From NCBI GenBank assembly GCA_002221725.1, contig NJFT01000090.1:1-64000 (forward strand): a stretch of 64,000 nucleotides of DNA, read 5' to 3'. Position numbers and translations under genes: made by a program. Source of the DNA: Scedosporium boydii (Eukaryota; Ascomycota; Sordariomycetes; Microascales; Microascaceae). The notes beneath the pieces are model-generated. The model ran no database searches and was not told the origin of the DNA. It saw only the letters and a program-made list of their open reading frames with translations. Numbering within the stretch: the stretch's first letter is position 1; each line of letters starts with the position of its first letter. Positions 44,653 to 55,487 of this stretch are shown here, in pieces.

Positions 44653-45192
44653 ATGACGCCGCCATTCAATGTCCCAGCTCCCAGAGGATCGAATCGCCCG
44701 CCCACTTGCAACGAGGTCTCACGCGAGGGCACATGGATGATGCACGTTTACAAGGCCCTCATTAACTATGAGGACTTCATTCCACCACAAACGGGTGTAT
44801 CTCCACCACGAAAGACACAGAAATCGCCCAATATCACCCCTACCTCTAATTTCTCCCGGACTACTTGCTCTCGAAAAGGAGCGACTCCAAATCGATGTCA
44901 TACAGGACCGCGAGTCTCGGAACTATTGAACGAATCACCCGATGAGTGCGCCACCACTTTTAAAAGAGAAGAGAGTTACCCCCCGAGCCACGCGCGGCAG
45001 CCGAGCTCTATGGATGCTGCCCCCGATACCTCCCGAAGCAACGACTGCGCGGATATCGTTCACATTCTGACGATCCCAAAACGCAAGAGACGCCCAGCGG
45101 ATGGCTCGCCGCAGAGTCATGGGAAAAAGTCGCGTCCATCCCCAGACTATGAACATTCGAGCGACGCATCGGACGTGAAGCGTGAGACATAG
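44653..45192 (+). CDS. disordered basic hypothetical protein, 179 aa
   Basis: A single open frame from an ATG at 44653. It starts MTPPFNVPAPRGSNRPPTCN, has one ordered-looking stretch (GTWMMHVYKALINYEDFIPP), and is otherwise rich in Ser, Pro, Thr, Arg and Lys. Near the end it has IVHILTIPKRKRRPADGSPQ and GKKSRPSPDYE, two basic clusters that could be nuclear localisation signals. No catalytic or membrane feature is seen. The upstream C/T-rich leader with an A at position -3 fits a fungal start site. Real coding is likely but function is unknown. Confidence 0.5.
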   Translation: MTPPFNVPAPRGSNRPPTCNEVSREGTWMMHVYKALINYEDFIPPQTGVSPPRKTQKSPNITPTSNFSRTTCSRKGATPNRCHTGPRVSELLNESPDECATTFKREESYPPSHARQPSSMDAAPDTSRSNDCADIVHILTIPKRKRRPADGSPQSHGKKSRPSPDYEHSSDASDVKRET

Positions 45193-46359
45193 CACGTCAC
45201 GGGCCGGACAGGAGCCTGAAAGAGATATTGCAGCATAAGTTTTGAGAGATATGTTAAGATTGGCGAATGGCGGATTTGGATCTTTAGGAAGAAGATTCTG
45301 GTTTACATGTTTCATTCTGGCGTTTGATGTAATAAATTGGGGTTCATGCTTGGAAGGTTTAATGCGTGTCACACCCTCTCATGTTTCTTTTCATGCCTTT
45401 CTGTCCTTCCCCTCCCACTAGGTCTAGCTTTTCCTGCTTAGGTGAAGGCTAAAACGATAGACCAGATCATCCCTCATGCATGTTCATTACGGGGAGCAGC
45501 TATCCTGATTCTCGCTTCTCTTGCATCTGGTATATATATTCATGTCACAATAGATGATAACGACTTGGAGCGAATTAACGTCCTCCCATCTCGAGCCTCT
45601 CTGAGCATATTGCCCTGCAACTTACTCCCAAAGCCAGCTCTACTTCTTCGGAGACGGCAGCATGCAGGACGTGACCGAGTCTTCTTGCTTTGTACGTAAA
45701 TAGAGAAATAGGGGGGGCGGTTGTTTTGCCCAGCATTCTGCATAAGCTGGACTGGACGACGAGGAGCTTCGTACCCTGGTATTGTAATTATTATGCCCTC
45801 CAGTAGAATTTTCGTGGTCTTCAACATTATTCAAGATCGAGGAAGAAACTTTTGCTGAAAGTACCAGACACAATTCAATGAGAACCTCAACTCCCTACAG
45901 AATTTAGACGGCTGTCCCATGCAGAGTGTGTCCACACTCATCTCTCCCGCATGGCTTGAGAACACCGCGTCCCCGCAGAACTTGAAAATCCTTGAAATGG
46001 TTAAAACGAGGCAAAGAAGAAAATGGAAATAAGACAAAACACTCAACCGAAGAAAGGAGGCCGGGGGCTGGAAAATTTACAACAATAGGCATTCGCCGGT
46101 CGTGCCTGCCTGCCGGGCGATCAAGAGTTTGAGTATACCTTATAGCGAGCAAATTGCCACCCGGTAATCGTTGACGAACGGCGGGCGCTGGTTACAGTCA
46201 GGACAAAGCCGTGATGACTCAACTTCTCTCAACAAGTCCAACAACAACGTACCAAATCGAACCGAGCGAAACGAACCGAACGAACCGACGAAGTGAATCG
46301 AGCGATACGAATCGACGACAAGAGATGTAGGCCCAACCGACAGGGGCCGAACTCTTTTT
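45193..46359. repeat. intergenic with imperfect GAACCGAACGA repeats at 46250-46318
   Basis: Between about 46250 and 46318 an 8-10-nt motif (CGAACCGA / CGAATCGA) recurs about eight times imperfectly. The rest has no supported gene. Confidence 0.4.
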
Positions 46360-46900
46360 GCTGATTAATATAATTAAATTAATTTTTTATTTATTTAATT
46401 TAATGATGGCGTCGTGTGGGAATGAGCTGGATTGACGAGGCTGCGATGCTTGTAATATTGCGTAGCCTTGGGAGAGGTACTTTTGTAGGGGATAAAGGGC
46501 TAGAAAAGGTACTTAGAAATTAGGATTTGGCTTCGGGAGGTCGTTCGTTCGAAATGTTTACTCTTGCTTTTTACTTTTTTTTTTTTGTCTTTTTATATCC
46601 CCGTATTTTTTATTTCTCCGAGGTTCTGCCAGGAAAATAAACTTTAATACTTCGTAATTTAAGACCTATTATAGGAAAAACGGGAATAAATTAAGGAATT
46701 ATAATAGTAACGGATCTAATGTCGGCGAAACTGCCTTTACGCAAGACGAGAACCAAGTGCTTTAATTACACTTTCAATTATAAAGTAAGGCTCGATATAA
46801 TAGTAAAAATCTCGACTTTGATACAGGAAATAGGCTCGATGTGATGATGAAGATTAGCTCGATTTAATGTCGGAAATAGGCTCGATTTGGTATGATTGAT
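46360..46900. repeat. AT-rich island with degenerate TCGATTT/TAGGCTCGAT repeats
   Basis: Composition drops sharply to A/T (long runs of TTAATTAAAT, TTTATTT). Near 46790-46890 the motif GGCTCGAT or AGCTCGAT recurs four times at about 30-nt spacing, each followed by a TAATG/TGATG element. Such AT islands are typical of RIP-mutated or ancient repetitive DNA in ascomycetes. No coding. Confidence 0.45.
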
Positions 46901-47270
46901 GATGAGGGATTACGGTGGTCAAATGAGCTTTTTGGGGTTTATGGTAGAACCCTCTGTGTGTGTCTTCCCGTCCACAGCCTCGCGATAAGGGATTGCCTCC
47001 GGAAGCCAACTGGCCTCCTGGAGGTCGGCTTCGCACCTTGTGTACAGTGGAGATGACCATATCCTCAATTCCTTGCGACCCCGACTACGCCATGCCTAGC
47101 CAGCCAAGTTTATTCATTTCCTGCTCCCCCATGGTTGCCCTTTCCCGTCGCTGTCTCTCCGGCTCATGAAGTCCTATTACACACGGCTGCTCGTGATAGG
47201 CAACATATAATTTCTCAAATTCCTCAACCGGCCTTTGGCATATACACTTTAGCCATAGTTATCTATCTAC

Positions 47271-47419
47271 ATGCAAGACCTGCCGGACCTTGATGAGATG
47301 CCCAATGCTCTCCTCCTCTCTGGGCCCGAGGCACCGTTCGATTTACAAGGATTCTACCTGGTAACTTCCGCTCCTATCAGTGCATCCCGCCCGTCAGCCG
47401 TGCCAATTCAGGCCCTGTA
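47271..47419 (+). CDS. possible small peptide, 49 aa
   Basis: An ATG frame reading MQDLPDLDEMPNALLLSGPE and then APFDLQGFYLVTSAPISASR, ending PIQAL. It has a GTAACT possible donor within, so it might be a first exon. No homologue is recognised. Listed because composition is protein-like and unlike its AT-rich surroundings. Confidence 0.2.
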
Positions 47420-47586
47420 ATAAGTTTGTTGAACTTAAAGACCTTTCCCTTTCTCGCTATTGTATTTACTACGGCATCTAGTCCGCTTTTCATTGGTGTG
47501 TTTGGCTATTTTACTGTGTTTGGATGTCCCTTCTCTTTTCTGTAGAGTCACTTTTCTTCGGATAACTCAGCCGTATATGCATTATC

Positions 47587-47940
47587 TTAGAGATAATGGA
47601 GGATATCTGCGGTCGATATATTGGGGGTACTGCCGAGGATAAATCTAATCCGGCGGGCCAGAAGGGGACCGCTTTCATCGATTATTCTGAAGACGGGCGG
47701 CCGAATGGTCTCATTCGTTTCATTAGTTCCATGAGACGAATTTATGGGTACGGCATCGTCGGTATGGTCGGCAGGGCTTTGGGCTATGCCTTGGTCGTTG
47801 GTTTCTTCGAGGTTGGGAGGGGCATCGAGTGCCAACGTAGGACTCCGAGAGTGGTCTTGCCGGGGAAGCCTGACGAAAGGAATAAGGCCCCTCCATACGA
47901 AGAATATCGTCGCGATGATAATAATGTATCGGAAATTCAT
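47587..47940 (-). CDS. hypothetical signal-anchored protein, 117 aa (uncertain)
   Basis: The minus frame has an ATG, a hydrophobic N-terminal segment (MNFRYIIIIATIFFVWRGLI), a disordered polar middle with three N-glycosylation sequons (NSS, NET and NET or NIS), and RIRFILGSTPNISTADILHY at the end. A plus-strand ATG frame of 118 aa covers almost the same bases (47596-47952), so only one of the two is likely to be real. The minus frame is preferred because the signal anchor and sequons agree with each other. Function unknown. Confidence 0.3.
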   Translation of the reverse strand: MNFRYIIIIATIFFVWRGLIPFVRLPRQDHSRSPTLALDAPPNLEETNDQGIAQSPADHTDDAVPINSSHGTNETNETIRPPVFRIIDESGPLLARRIRFILGSTPNISTADILHYL

Positions 47941-47952
47941 GATTCGTGGTAA

Positions 47953-49698
47953 CTTAGTATGGAGTTATGAACACACCCAAGGCTCGTGTTCCGATACCAG
48001 CAGGCACAGGTAGGCAATGAATGCTCGGGAGAATCGAAGCCTTTTATATCTGATCCGCGGCTGTTAACGTTCGTGTAATGCAATGTTCTCATTCTGCCTG
48101 TGGGCTGTGTTCAGAACTTCAGACATCGACGATCCCACACTCGTCCACACCGGCTCGCGGGGCATTAAGCTCGTATATCAGACTTGCCACGTTGCGTAAA
48201 GTAATTTTCTCCCCGAAAAGAAATCAGCGCTATTTGTTGGTTCGGTCGTACAGTGTACTGGTGTGGTGTCCTCGTGTGGCAGCCTTTATGCAGGACGAGC
48301 GCGAAGGTTTCATGTTTCGCGCCGACCACGCACCACCCGTGAGATAACGGTCGCGACAGGAACGGCGATGAATCGTTTTGGACTGCCCGTAGCCAATAAT
48401 TCACAGTCGACCCTACCTAACGACGCGATGGAAGAAAGGGAGTTCAACTTGTGGTTGTCGCGACTCGCGAACCACTTGGGACGCGTCGAGTTAATGGGGA
48501 ACACCTCCCAGACAATCACACCATTCCTTCATCGGTTGACAACTCATCACTATCGCTAAAGCGTTTCTCCTGGGCGTAGTTGAGCTCCTTTCCATCCAAT
48601 CACGAGGTCCTGTGATGGCGTCTTGTCCTGCCTCTATTCTGTTGTCTTGCCCAACCTCCTCTATTTCTTCCTGTTCTTTACGGCGTAAAAGACGCTGCTG
48701 AAAGCAGCATCATCGGTCGTTGGAGTGAGGCGGATTTGAGAAAACGCGATGACGGGGCCCAGCCTCTCCGGGGAATGATAAAGATGGCTAGTGCCCAAGA
48801 TGTGTCGACTGAAACGCGTCTCAATCAACCGTGGCATTCTCGCGACTAAGAGCAACGATACCTCTCAGAGGTTGGAGGTAACCCCTCAATTAAGTGGGAG
48901 CCACGTCCGGTGGAAAAGAGATCCTGCACAACTGGAAATTGCCAACCGGCTCTGCGCAAAAAGGATATTCTGCTCAGGTGCCGTTGCATCGCTATATGAC
49001 TCTCAACAGAAAGCGGAAAAGAGCACGCCACGGACAGACCTCGATGCTGGCCCTGCAACTCTGAACCAGAAGCGATGGAGTTGGTTGATGTCTTTGAGAT
49101 TGGGCTGGGTGTTGTACTGGCTTTTGGCTCTTCGTCCTGCCATTTTGCTGGTAGACTGACGAGGCCCAGCGATGACGAGGCTGGCTGTCTTGAAGGGCTT
49201 AAGTCCCAGATGAGGAATATCCTTTCCAAGGTTCTCTAGCTGGCTCATATATCCCTTGAGGTCCGAGATCTTTACTGACCGGGGAGTTAGCAGGCCCGCC
49301 GCGATCATCCGCAGAGGTTAGTTAATTGTACCCCTGAACTTCTAAACTTGATTGCAACTTGAGTTGATATCTCTTGTATATTCTAACCGACATCAGCATA
49401 CAAAGGTAGATCAATCCGAATGTGATTTCCTCTTTAACTTCCGACTATTAGTTATAACGAAAGGGGATGATGGGCCTGGTTCGCGACGAACTGCCGAGGT
49501 AGAACGGAGACCTTCAATCGATCGTGCAGAGCGACTATCCTTGGGGAGCGGCACTTTCCACTCGCACTGTCCCTCGTGCTTCCCCGCATAATAAATCAAC
49601 ATCCCATATTCCTTTTCAAGCTCGGGTCGACATAGCTCTACACTCTCATCAACCCTCTCTCCCCCTTCGAGGAAAATTATATTCTCTCTCGAGCTAAG
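47953..49698. other. intergenic, no gene seen
   Basis: Short opposing frames without features, including one on the minus strand at 49003-49308 that begins with an ATG (MIAAGLLTPRSVKISDLKGY) but has no recognisable domain. The pyrimidine-rich 49620-49698 is the probable leader of the next gene. Confidence 0.35.
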
Positions 49699-50532
49699 AT
49701 GGATCCCGAACCCAACTCCGTGCTCAGCACATCAACACCCGACGGAATCACAACCATCACCATCAATCGACCCCACCGACGGAACGCAGTCAACCCAGCG
49801 ACGGGGCAAAAACTCTACGAAGCCATCCTCGCCTTCGAAAACGATCCGACGCAAAAGGTCGGCATCCTCACGGGCGCGGAGGGGGCGTTCTGCGCGGGGG
49901 CCGATCTCCACGAAGTCGCGCAGGCAAACGGCGAGCAGCTCGGCAGCGGCAACCTCGATCACATGCAGCCCGTCCGCGATCGGAACAGAGGTCCGATGGG
50001 CCCTTCGCGGCTGCAGGTTAAGAAACCGCTTATTTGTGCCGTCGAGGGACATGCCGTTGCGGGTGGGTTGGAGCTGAGTCTCTTGGGCGACATGCGGGTC
50101 GTTGCGGAAGACGCCGTGTTTGGCGTGTTTTGCAGACGCTGGGGGGTTCCACTGATTGACGGGGGTACTGTTCGCCTTCCAGCCGTTATTGGGCTCGGCA
50201 GAGCTCTCGATATGATCTTGACGGGGCGCCCCGTTGGTGCGCAGGAGGCCCTCTCTATGGGACTAGCGAACCGTGTCGTGCCCAAGGGGAAGGCCTTGGA
50301 AGAGGCGACCGCCCTTGCCAGACAACTGCTTGCCTTCCCACAGCTATGCATGAATCTGGACCGCAACTCCTGTTATTACAGTACGTACGAAGCGACTTCG
50401 TTCCAGGACGCCCTGAGGGAGGAGTACGAGAAGGGGTTCGAAGCGGTGCAGACTGAGAGTATCAGTGGCGCTGGCAGGTTCAGCAGTGGTGCAGGTCGCC
50501 ATGGGAGTTTCAACAACACTGGGAAGCTTTAG
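49699..50532 (+). CDS. enoyl-CoA hydratase/isomerase (crotonase) family protein
   Basis: A 277-aa crotonase-fold protein acting on an acyl-CoA thioester. The oxyanion hole is built from two motifs seen here: TGAEGAFCAGADL (about 58-70) and GHAVAGGLELSLLGDMRVVA (about 117-136). The segment that carries the catalytic Glu in typical hydratases reads FCRRWGVPLIDGGTVRLPAV. The usual Glu residues are replaced, with only an Asp before GGT. Members of this subgroup are common and are generally annotated as crotonase/enoyl-CoA hydratase family of unknown substrate. There is no clear peroxisomal PTS1 tail (the end is NNTGKL) and no obvious mitochondrial presequence. Intronless. The start at 49699 is preceded by a CT-rich leader. 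Confidence 0.88.
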   Translation: MDPEPNSVLSTSTPDGITTITINRPHRRNAVNPATGQKLYEAILAFENDPTQKVGILTGAEGAFCAGADLHEVAQANGEQLGSGNLDHMQPVRDRNRGPMGPSRLQVKKPLICAVEGHAVAGGLELSLLGDMRVVAEDAVFGVFCRRWGVPLIDGGTVRLPAVIGLGRALDMILTGRPVGAQEALSMGLANRVVPKGKALEEATALARQLLAFPQLCMNLDRNSCYYSTYEATSFQDALREEYEKGFEAVQTESISGAGRFSSGAGRHGSFNNTGKL

Positions 50533-51548
50533 TTATTGCTATGGGCTAATTGGCATGCCGATGTGCATGTACACATTTTAATTCAATGCCGAAATATAAA
50601 AGAAATAAGTCTCGCCAGGTCTGTATCTCATGATTTTTCTTCTGCGTACACCATGGTGTTTCTTGAAGGAGACGAAGGGGCAAATGTCGCTCCGACCCGA
50701 ACCCACCATTCTCTCACCCATTGCAAGGAACACCAGTGGGGCATGGATAATTCCCGGTTCGGGCGATTCTTTCCTCTCCCCTTAGCCTATTTGAGACAGA
50801 GCCATGCCAAGCTCGCGATGCCGAGGCAGCTCTGGGTTTGACACAGGGCTGAAGTGAATGCAACGACCATCGCCTCCTGTCAGAAGGAGCTGTCACGTCA
50901 GCGTCGTATTGAACGTGCTTTGCACAAAACTTACCTCGGCAAGAACCCGTCTTCAACAAGTCCGGTTTTGTTGAGATATATTATTTAAACCTCGAACTGT
51001 CCACGAGGATCACGAAGATGCATCGATGTTGCCAATTCAATCCTTGAAATCACATGCCAATTCCAAAAACCAGCCTGCTCGGCTGACCCCCACCAAGTTC
51101 CCCCACGCAAGGTCCCCAGACCCCAAAAAGAGTCCAGACTCCTGAGAACCCGAAGCATCCGACAGCAGCTGCCAAGGGTGTAAAGACGGCTGATTGTTAA
51201 ACGCTGTCCACAATGAGCCGCAATAACAAAACAGTATCGGTTTCATTATTTTCTCTGCTCCGTACTTATCCTTTCTCACGTAGATCTTAGTCCTAGACTT
51301 GCTAGACCGTGAGCGCACTCGCTTCTCAAGACGATCAAATTTCCAGTCCCGCGATGACGGAATGGAATTTCGAGATAACCCCGAGTCCTATTGGGCTTCG
51401 GGGATACCCATGTTTGGCAGGTGGGGCCGAGCCTCTCCCAACGATAATTTTATTCTTTTCTTGATTCTCTCCGACTCCGAGAAGTGGACACTCCCTTCAA
51501 CAATCATGTAAATATTTAAGCCGGCCCCCCGTATGGTGTACATTCAAG
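50533..51548. other. intergenic, no gene seen
   Basis: 3' flank of the crotonase gene and promoter of the next; no supported gene. TAAATATTTAAG near 51507-51519 lies about 35 nt upstream of the DUF829 gene start. Confidence 0.4.
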
Positions 51549-52487
51549 ATGCAAGGCGAACTTTACGCGCTCCAGAGACGAGTCCACAAAATGGCGGAAC
51601 CGGAGAAGAAGCCGTATTTTCCCGGCTTCACGGCCATCTCGGACCAAATCTATGTTCGACAGGGCGAGGAACTGAGCGAGAAGGATGATGCGACAACGCC
51701 ACAAGGCCCTCGCGTAATCATCCTCTACGGCTGGGGCGACGGCATCCCCAAGCACGTTTCTAAATACACCGATGGCTTTCGCAAACTCTTCCCCCACGCC
51801 AAACAAATCGTCGTCCTCTCTCCCATCTTCCGCGCCATGAGGCTAGATGTCGATCAACGGACGAAGAACATGATTCCCGTGATCGAAGAGGCCTTCCCCG
51901 ATGGCGCGGGCGCCCTCGATGAGTCGGAAGACGCGGTCCTCTTCCACGTCATGTCCAACACCGGCGGCATCAACTATTCCGCCACCTTGAACGCGTACAA
52001 GGAAAAATACGGACGACCGCTACCACACCGTCTCGCCGTCTACGATTCGACTCCCGGAAGCGTCGTCTTCACCTGGGAGAACCTCAAGCGTTGGTCCTAC
52101 GCCATGGCTCTCGGCACTGCTGGCTGGTTCCCCTGGCCCTTTGGCGTTACCCAGGGTATCTGGGGTGCCTTCCTTTGTGCCAACCGCTTCTTCGACGGCA
52201 TGTCCGGAAGGGAGAGCCCTCCTGTTTTCAGCGTGCGCATTCTGAAGGAGGAGGAGTTCAAAGTGAAGAGCTCACAGTCCCTCTTCCTGTACAGCAAGGA
52301 AGACGATTTGATCTTTTGGAAAGACATTGAGGAACATATGGCGATGGCGAGAGAGGCGGGGTATCATGGCGAAGGTGTCATGTTTGAAGGAAGTGGGCAT
52401 GTGGGACATATGAGGAAGCATCCGGAACAATATTGGGATTCCATCCGAGTTGCCTGGGAGAAGACTAATGACGGCGCAAAGGCGTGA
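51549..52487 (+). CDS. DUF829 / TMEM53-like alpha/beta hydrolase
   Basis: An intronless 312-aa member of the DUF829 (TMEM53-related) family, an alpha/beta-hydrolase fold whose substrates are largely unknown. Visible marks are the opening strand RVIILYGWGDGIPKHVSKYT, the nucleophile-type turn HVMSNTGGINY (Ser of SNTGG near residue 138), VYDSTPGS, an Asp in LFLYSKEDDLIFW and the His of GSGHVGHMRKHPEQYW. These give a complete Ser-Asp-His arrangement. No signal peptide; a weak hydrophobic patch (TAGWFPWPFGVTQGIWGAFL) could touch a membrane. An alternative start at the second Met (51591, MAEPEKKPYF) would remove 14 residues. A related family in fungi includes PAG-domain or indole-diterpene-associated proteins, but no such cluster partner is nearby. 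Confidence 0.87.
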   Translation: MQGELYALQRRVHKMAEPEKKPYFPGFTAISDQIYVRQGEELSEKDDATTPQGPRVIILYGWGDGIPKHVSKYTDGFRKLFPHAKQIVVLSPIFRAMRLDVDQRTKNMIPVIEEAFPDGAGALDESEDAVLFHVMSNTGGINYSATLNAYKEKYGRPLPHRLAVYDSTPGSVVFTWENLKRWSYAMALGTAGWFPWPFGVTQGIWGAFLCANRFFDGMSGRESPPVFSVRILKEEEFKVKSSQSLFLYSKEDDLIFWKDIEEHMAMAREAGYHGEGVMFEGSGHVGHMRKHPEQYWDSIRVAWEKTNDGAKA

Positions 52488-53561
52488 GGCCGGTTTTTAT
52501 TTGGAGTTATGGCCAACAGCATTTGCCTTTGTATTCCACACAGAGTGTAAAGTAATTATGATCCAGAGATATTTTACGAATTGACTGTAAGATAATCTAG
52601 TCCCTAGTGCAGATTGCAAGGTCAAGCATGCGACACGCGCCTTTGGGTAGCGGCGATAGATATGATCATTCTTTACCTTGCAGAGGGAGCCATGTGTAAT
52701 TTGCCTCTGCTTTCTGTGTTTTCTTGGAGTTTCGAGAACGTCAACGACAAGGATCTCAGATGCACCTACTTCCCTCCCCAGATGCCAGAAAGCACCTACA
52801 CATGTATTATCACCGAGGCAGGGGTTGATGTGGTAACCACGCGGGTGTTGTATCTCGCGGCAGAGCGTCACAAGATGCTCCAGTAGGCCGAATGGGGCTC
52901 AGGACCGAGCCGCATGAGGCCGAAGTTAATATGGAACAGCAATTCCCACGATATTAAACACCGACCGGGGAAGTAAAGAATGACTCAAGTGCTCTGGGAA
53001 GGCGTCAGGAATGCCAACTAGAGAATAAGCTGGTAGAAGAAACGGGTACTTACAGAGCGAGGAGAGGCCAATTAGAATTCTACATACAAGACATGCAGGG
53101 GCTAAGAAAGCTGAGGGAAAAAGCATGATGAAGACATTACTCGAAGACCAGAAAGAAAGGCTTTAGCAGGTCTATAGAGATGAGACATGTGAGGAAAAAG
53201 AAAGGAAAAGAAATTAGCGGTTAGCGACACTCTAATACCAGACTTGCACTTGACCTTCACTCGTCCTACCAAATTCCCCTTCGCTCGATTACACAACTAT
53301 CTTTACGCGGACAACATAGCAACTCACGGCTTAGTGACTAATTGAGAATATTTCTTCACCAATCCTGTGCCTCTGGTATACCATCACTTATTGACAGGAG
53401 TCCCTTTCTGTAATCCGTTTGCCAACTTCATGTCACGGTCATAACAGACCTGAAGCACATCTAAGATTGTAGACCGTATTATTACCCCCAAAGGCAAGCC
53501 GACCTTGTCTTCAGTTTTCATACGCAGCATTTAAGACGTTGATTTAAATACAAAGTGTTAC
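52488..53561. other. convergent 3' spacer, no gene seen
   Basis: Joint 3' region of the DUF829 gene and the RidA-like gene. Small frames only. Confidence 0.4.
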
Positions 53562-54163
53562 CTAGCAACGAGACGAACGCGGCAACGCGACGACAGCCTC
53601 AATCTCGATTGAAAAGTTTCCCGGCAACTTCCCTGCCTGGATTGTTGTCCGAGCCGGCTTAGGGTTAGGCAACAAGCTACCATACACACCGTTCATAGCT
53701 GAGAAGTCATCCATCGAGGCGAGATACACCGTCGTCTTGAGGGCGTTTTCCCACGACGTACCAGCTTCTTCAAGGATAGCAGCGATGTTGTTGATCACGG
53801 CAGCCTACGCAGGATTTAGCAACAGGTAATAGACATACTTCGTATGTTCGGCCGAATCGACATACAGTCTGAGCTTCAATGCCCTCTGGGATAGTCCCGT
53901 TAACAGAGGGAGTGGTTCCACTAACGAACAAGAGGTCTTTTGTGTGCACGCCACCAGCTAGTCCAAGATTAGTTCGGATACTGAGGAAAGTGGACGGCCA
54001 GCATGGACGTAAATTGATGAGTGTACTTACATAGAATAGCGCTCTGGCTACCGACATGCGTAACTACCGACTTAGGCCTACCCTTCGAACGAGAGGACGG
54101 AACTGCGATGACGGAGCCCACGGCGGCCAAGAGAAGGGTGACTGTCTGTAAGAGGCCCACCAT
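53562..54163 (-). CDS. secreted RidA/YjgF-family imine/enamine deaminase
   Basis: RidA proteins hydrolyse reactive enamines and imines released by amino-acid-metabolising enzymes, giving keto acids and ammonia. Exons are 54163-54031, 53957-53866 and 53804-53562 (introns 73 and 61 nt, phases consistent), giving 155 aa. Most RidA proteins are cytosolic or mitochondrial; here residues 1 to about 20 (MVGLLQTVTLLLAAVGSVIA) form a clear signal peptide. The fold signature is complete: DLLFVSGTTPSVNG, NNIAAILEEAGTSWENALKT, TVYLASMDDFSAMN, PARTTIQAGKLPG with the substrate-carboxylate-binding Arg at about 127, and IEIEAVVAL with the conserved Glu near 144. The gene is transcribed away from the L-amino acid oxidase gene that starts 1.3 kb further on, which produces just such imines. 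A TATA-like sequence lies at about 54303-54310 upstream of the start. Confidence 0.88.
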
Positions 54164-55487
54164 TGTGACTTGCTGTGACTTATGATAATTAATTTGCTCT
54201 TCGTGCTAGATAGGCAAATGACAAAGGCTTTGGAGAAGAAGGATGCGATGCTTGATGCTCGGCAAGATTACCTGGGCGTGCTCTCAGAGACGACCGGCTG
54301 AGTTATATAAAAATCTCGTCCTGGTTTCATCGTCGCTCTTGGATCGGCCCCTCGTGCTTTCCACGTGGGCATTGAAGCGAATACCAGTTCCCCGGCTCCC
54401 TTCGAAGCTTGATATCGGTCCGCCAAGCCTTTTCTCTCTTACGCAATAGCTACTGCCCGTCGTTATTTTCCTCACTTATCGTTGTCGGTTTTCTAAACTC
54501 GGTAGATTCCTCACTATCAGGCTTCACATTTTAGCGGGGACTTCTCGGAGACATGATTGATGCGATAAGACACCCCCGCCCACGCCGTCCCGAAATCGCG
54601 GAACACTCGGTCGGGATTTGAATCTGATTGCTGACGGAATTCCTGCAGGGATCCAAACCCGCGGAGAATGATTACCGCGCATCCCCGCTATCTTTGACCA
54701 ATCTGCCGGAAGGATGTGGCCCCAGAGACGCATGCCAAGAAGCGAACTACAAAAGAACCCGGGCGAAGGAACACATTGATAGATAAAAATATCTTGATCA
54801 ATTGATAAACAGGACAATGTCTGTTTATAGCCTAGCTATGCGGTTGTTTAGTTATTCCCCACCACGTGGATGACGGCGGGAAGCGCCTTGTTACTTTTTC
54901 GAAGTTACATTGAAGCAAAATGTAACACCAACCACCCTGGGAGGCTAGGAAGGTCCAGTCGAGCTGTGTTTGGCTCGCCAACACGCCAACACCAATGAAA
55001 AGGCTCGATCCCTTTATCAAAGCAGCAGGGGCAGGGCGAGATACAGAATAGCAAGAGTCGAAGGGCGTATTCATGGCATCGCCCCCACTCTCGGCAGTCC
55101 TAAATGCCCTGCAAAGGCGTATATGGCTCACGCTATACGAGTTGCCCTGAAGACTTCACTGTGAAGACTTTTCTACGAAAGTAGACAATAACAATAGACT
55201 CCGATAAGAGTTATCAAGTTGATGGTTTTCTGAATTAGAAGTTGTCATATCGTCATCGCTTAATCTCAAATCGGCTGTGTCAAATCAGCTGTGTTGGACC
55301 ATCATTCTATCAGCTCGCTCTCATGCAGGGCATGCCTCATGCAAGACACCAAATGCATTTGCCTGCCTTTGCTTTTGGATGAACATAAAATGAAGGGAAA
55401 GACCGCCCAAAAGAGCCCTTTTTTTTTTTTGCCATCACCGACAATCCTCACTCAGCCCAAGTCTCCTCCGAATAGAGAGCCTTTAAC
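54164..55487. promoter_or_regulatory. divergent promoter region of the RidA-like and L-amino acid oxidase genes
   Basis: A gene-free 1.3-kb region lies between two genes whose products may act in one pathway. It has GATAAG or CTTATC elements (for example 54475-54480, and GATAAGA at 54561-54567, TGATAAAC at 54802) that could bind GATA-type nitrogen regulators. That role is inferred from sequence resemblance only. A T tract lies at 55419-55430 just before the oxidase. Confidence 0.4.

Noticed and set aside
49003..49308. 101-aa minus frame starting with ATG
   Set aside because: Opposed by other frames, no recognisable motif, weak start context.
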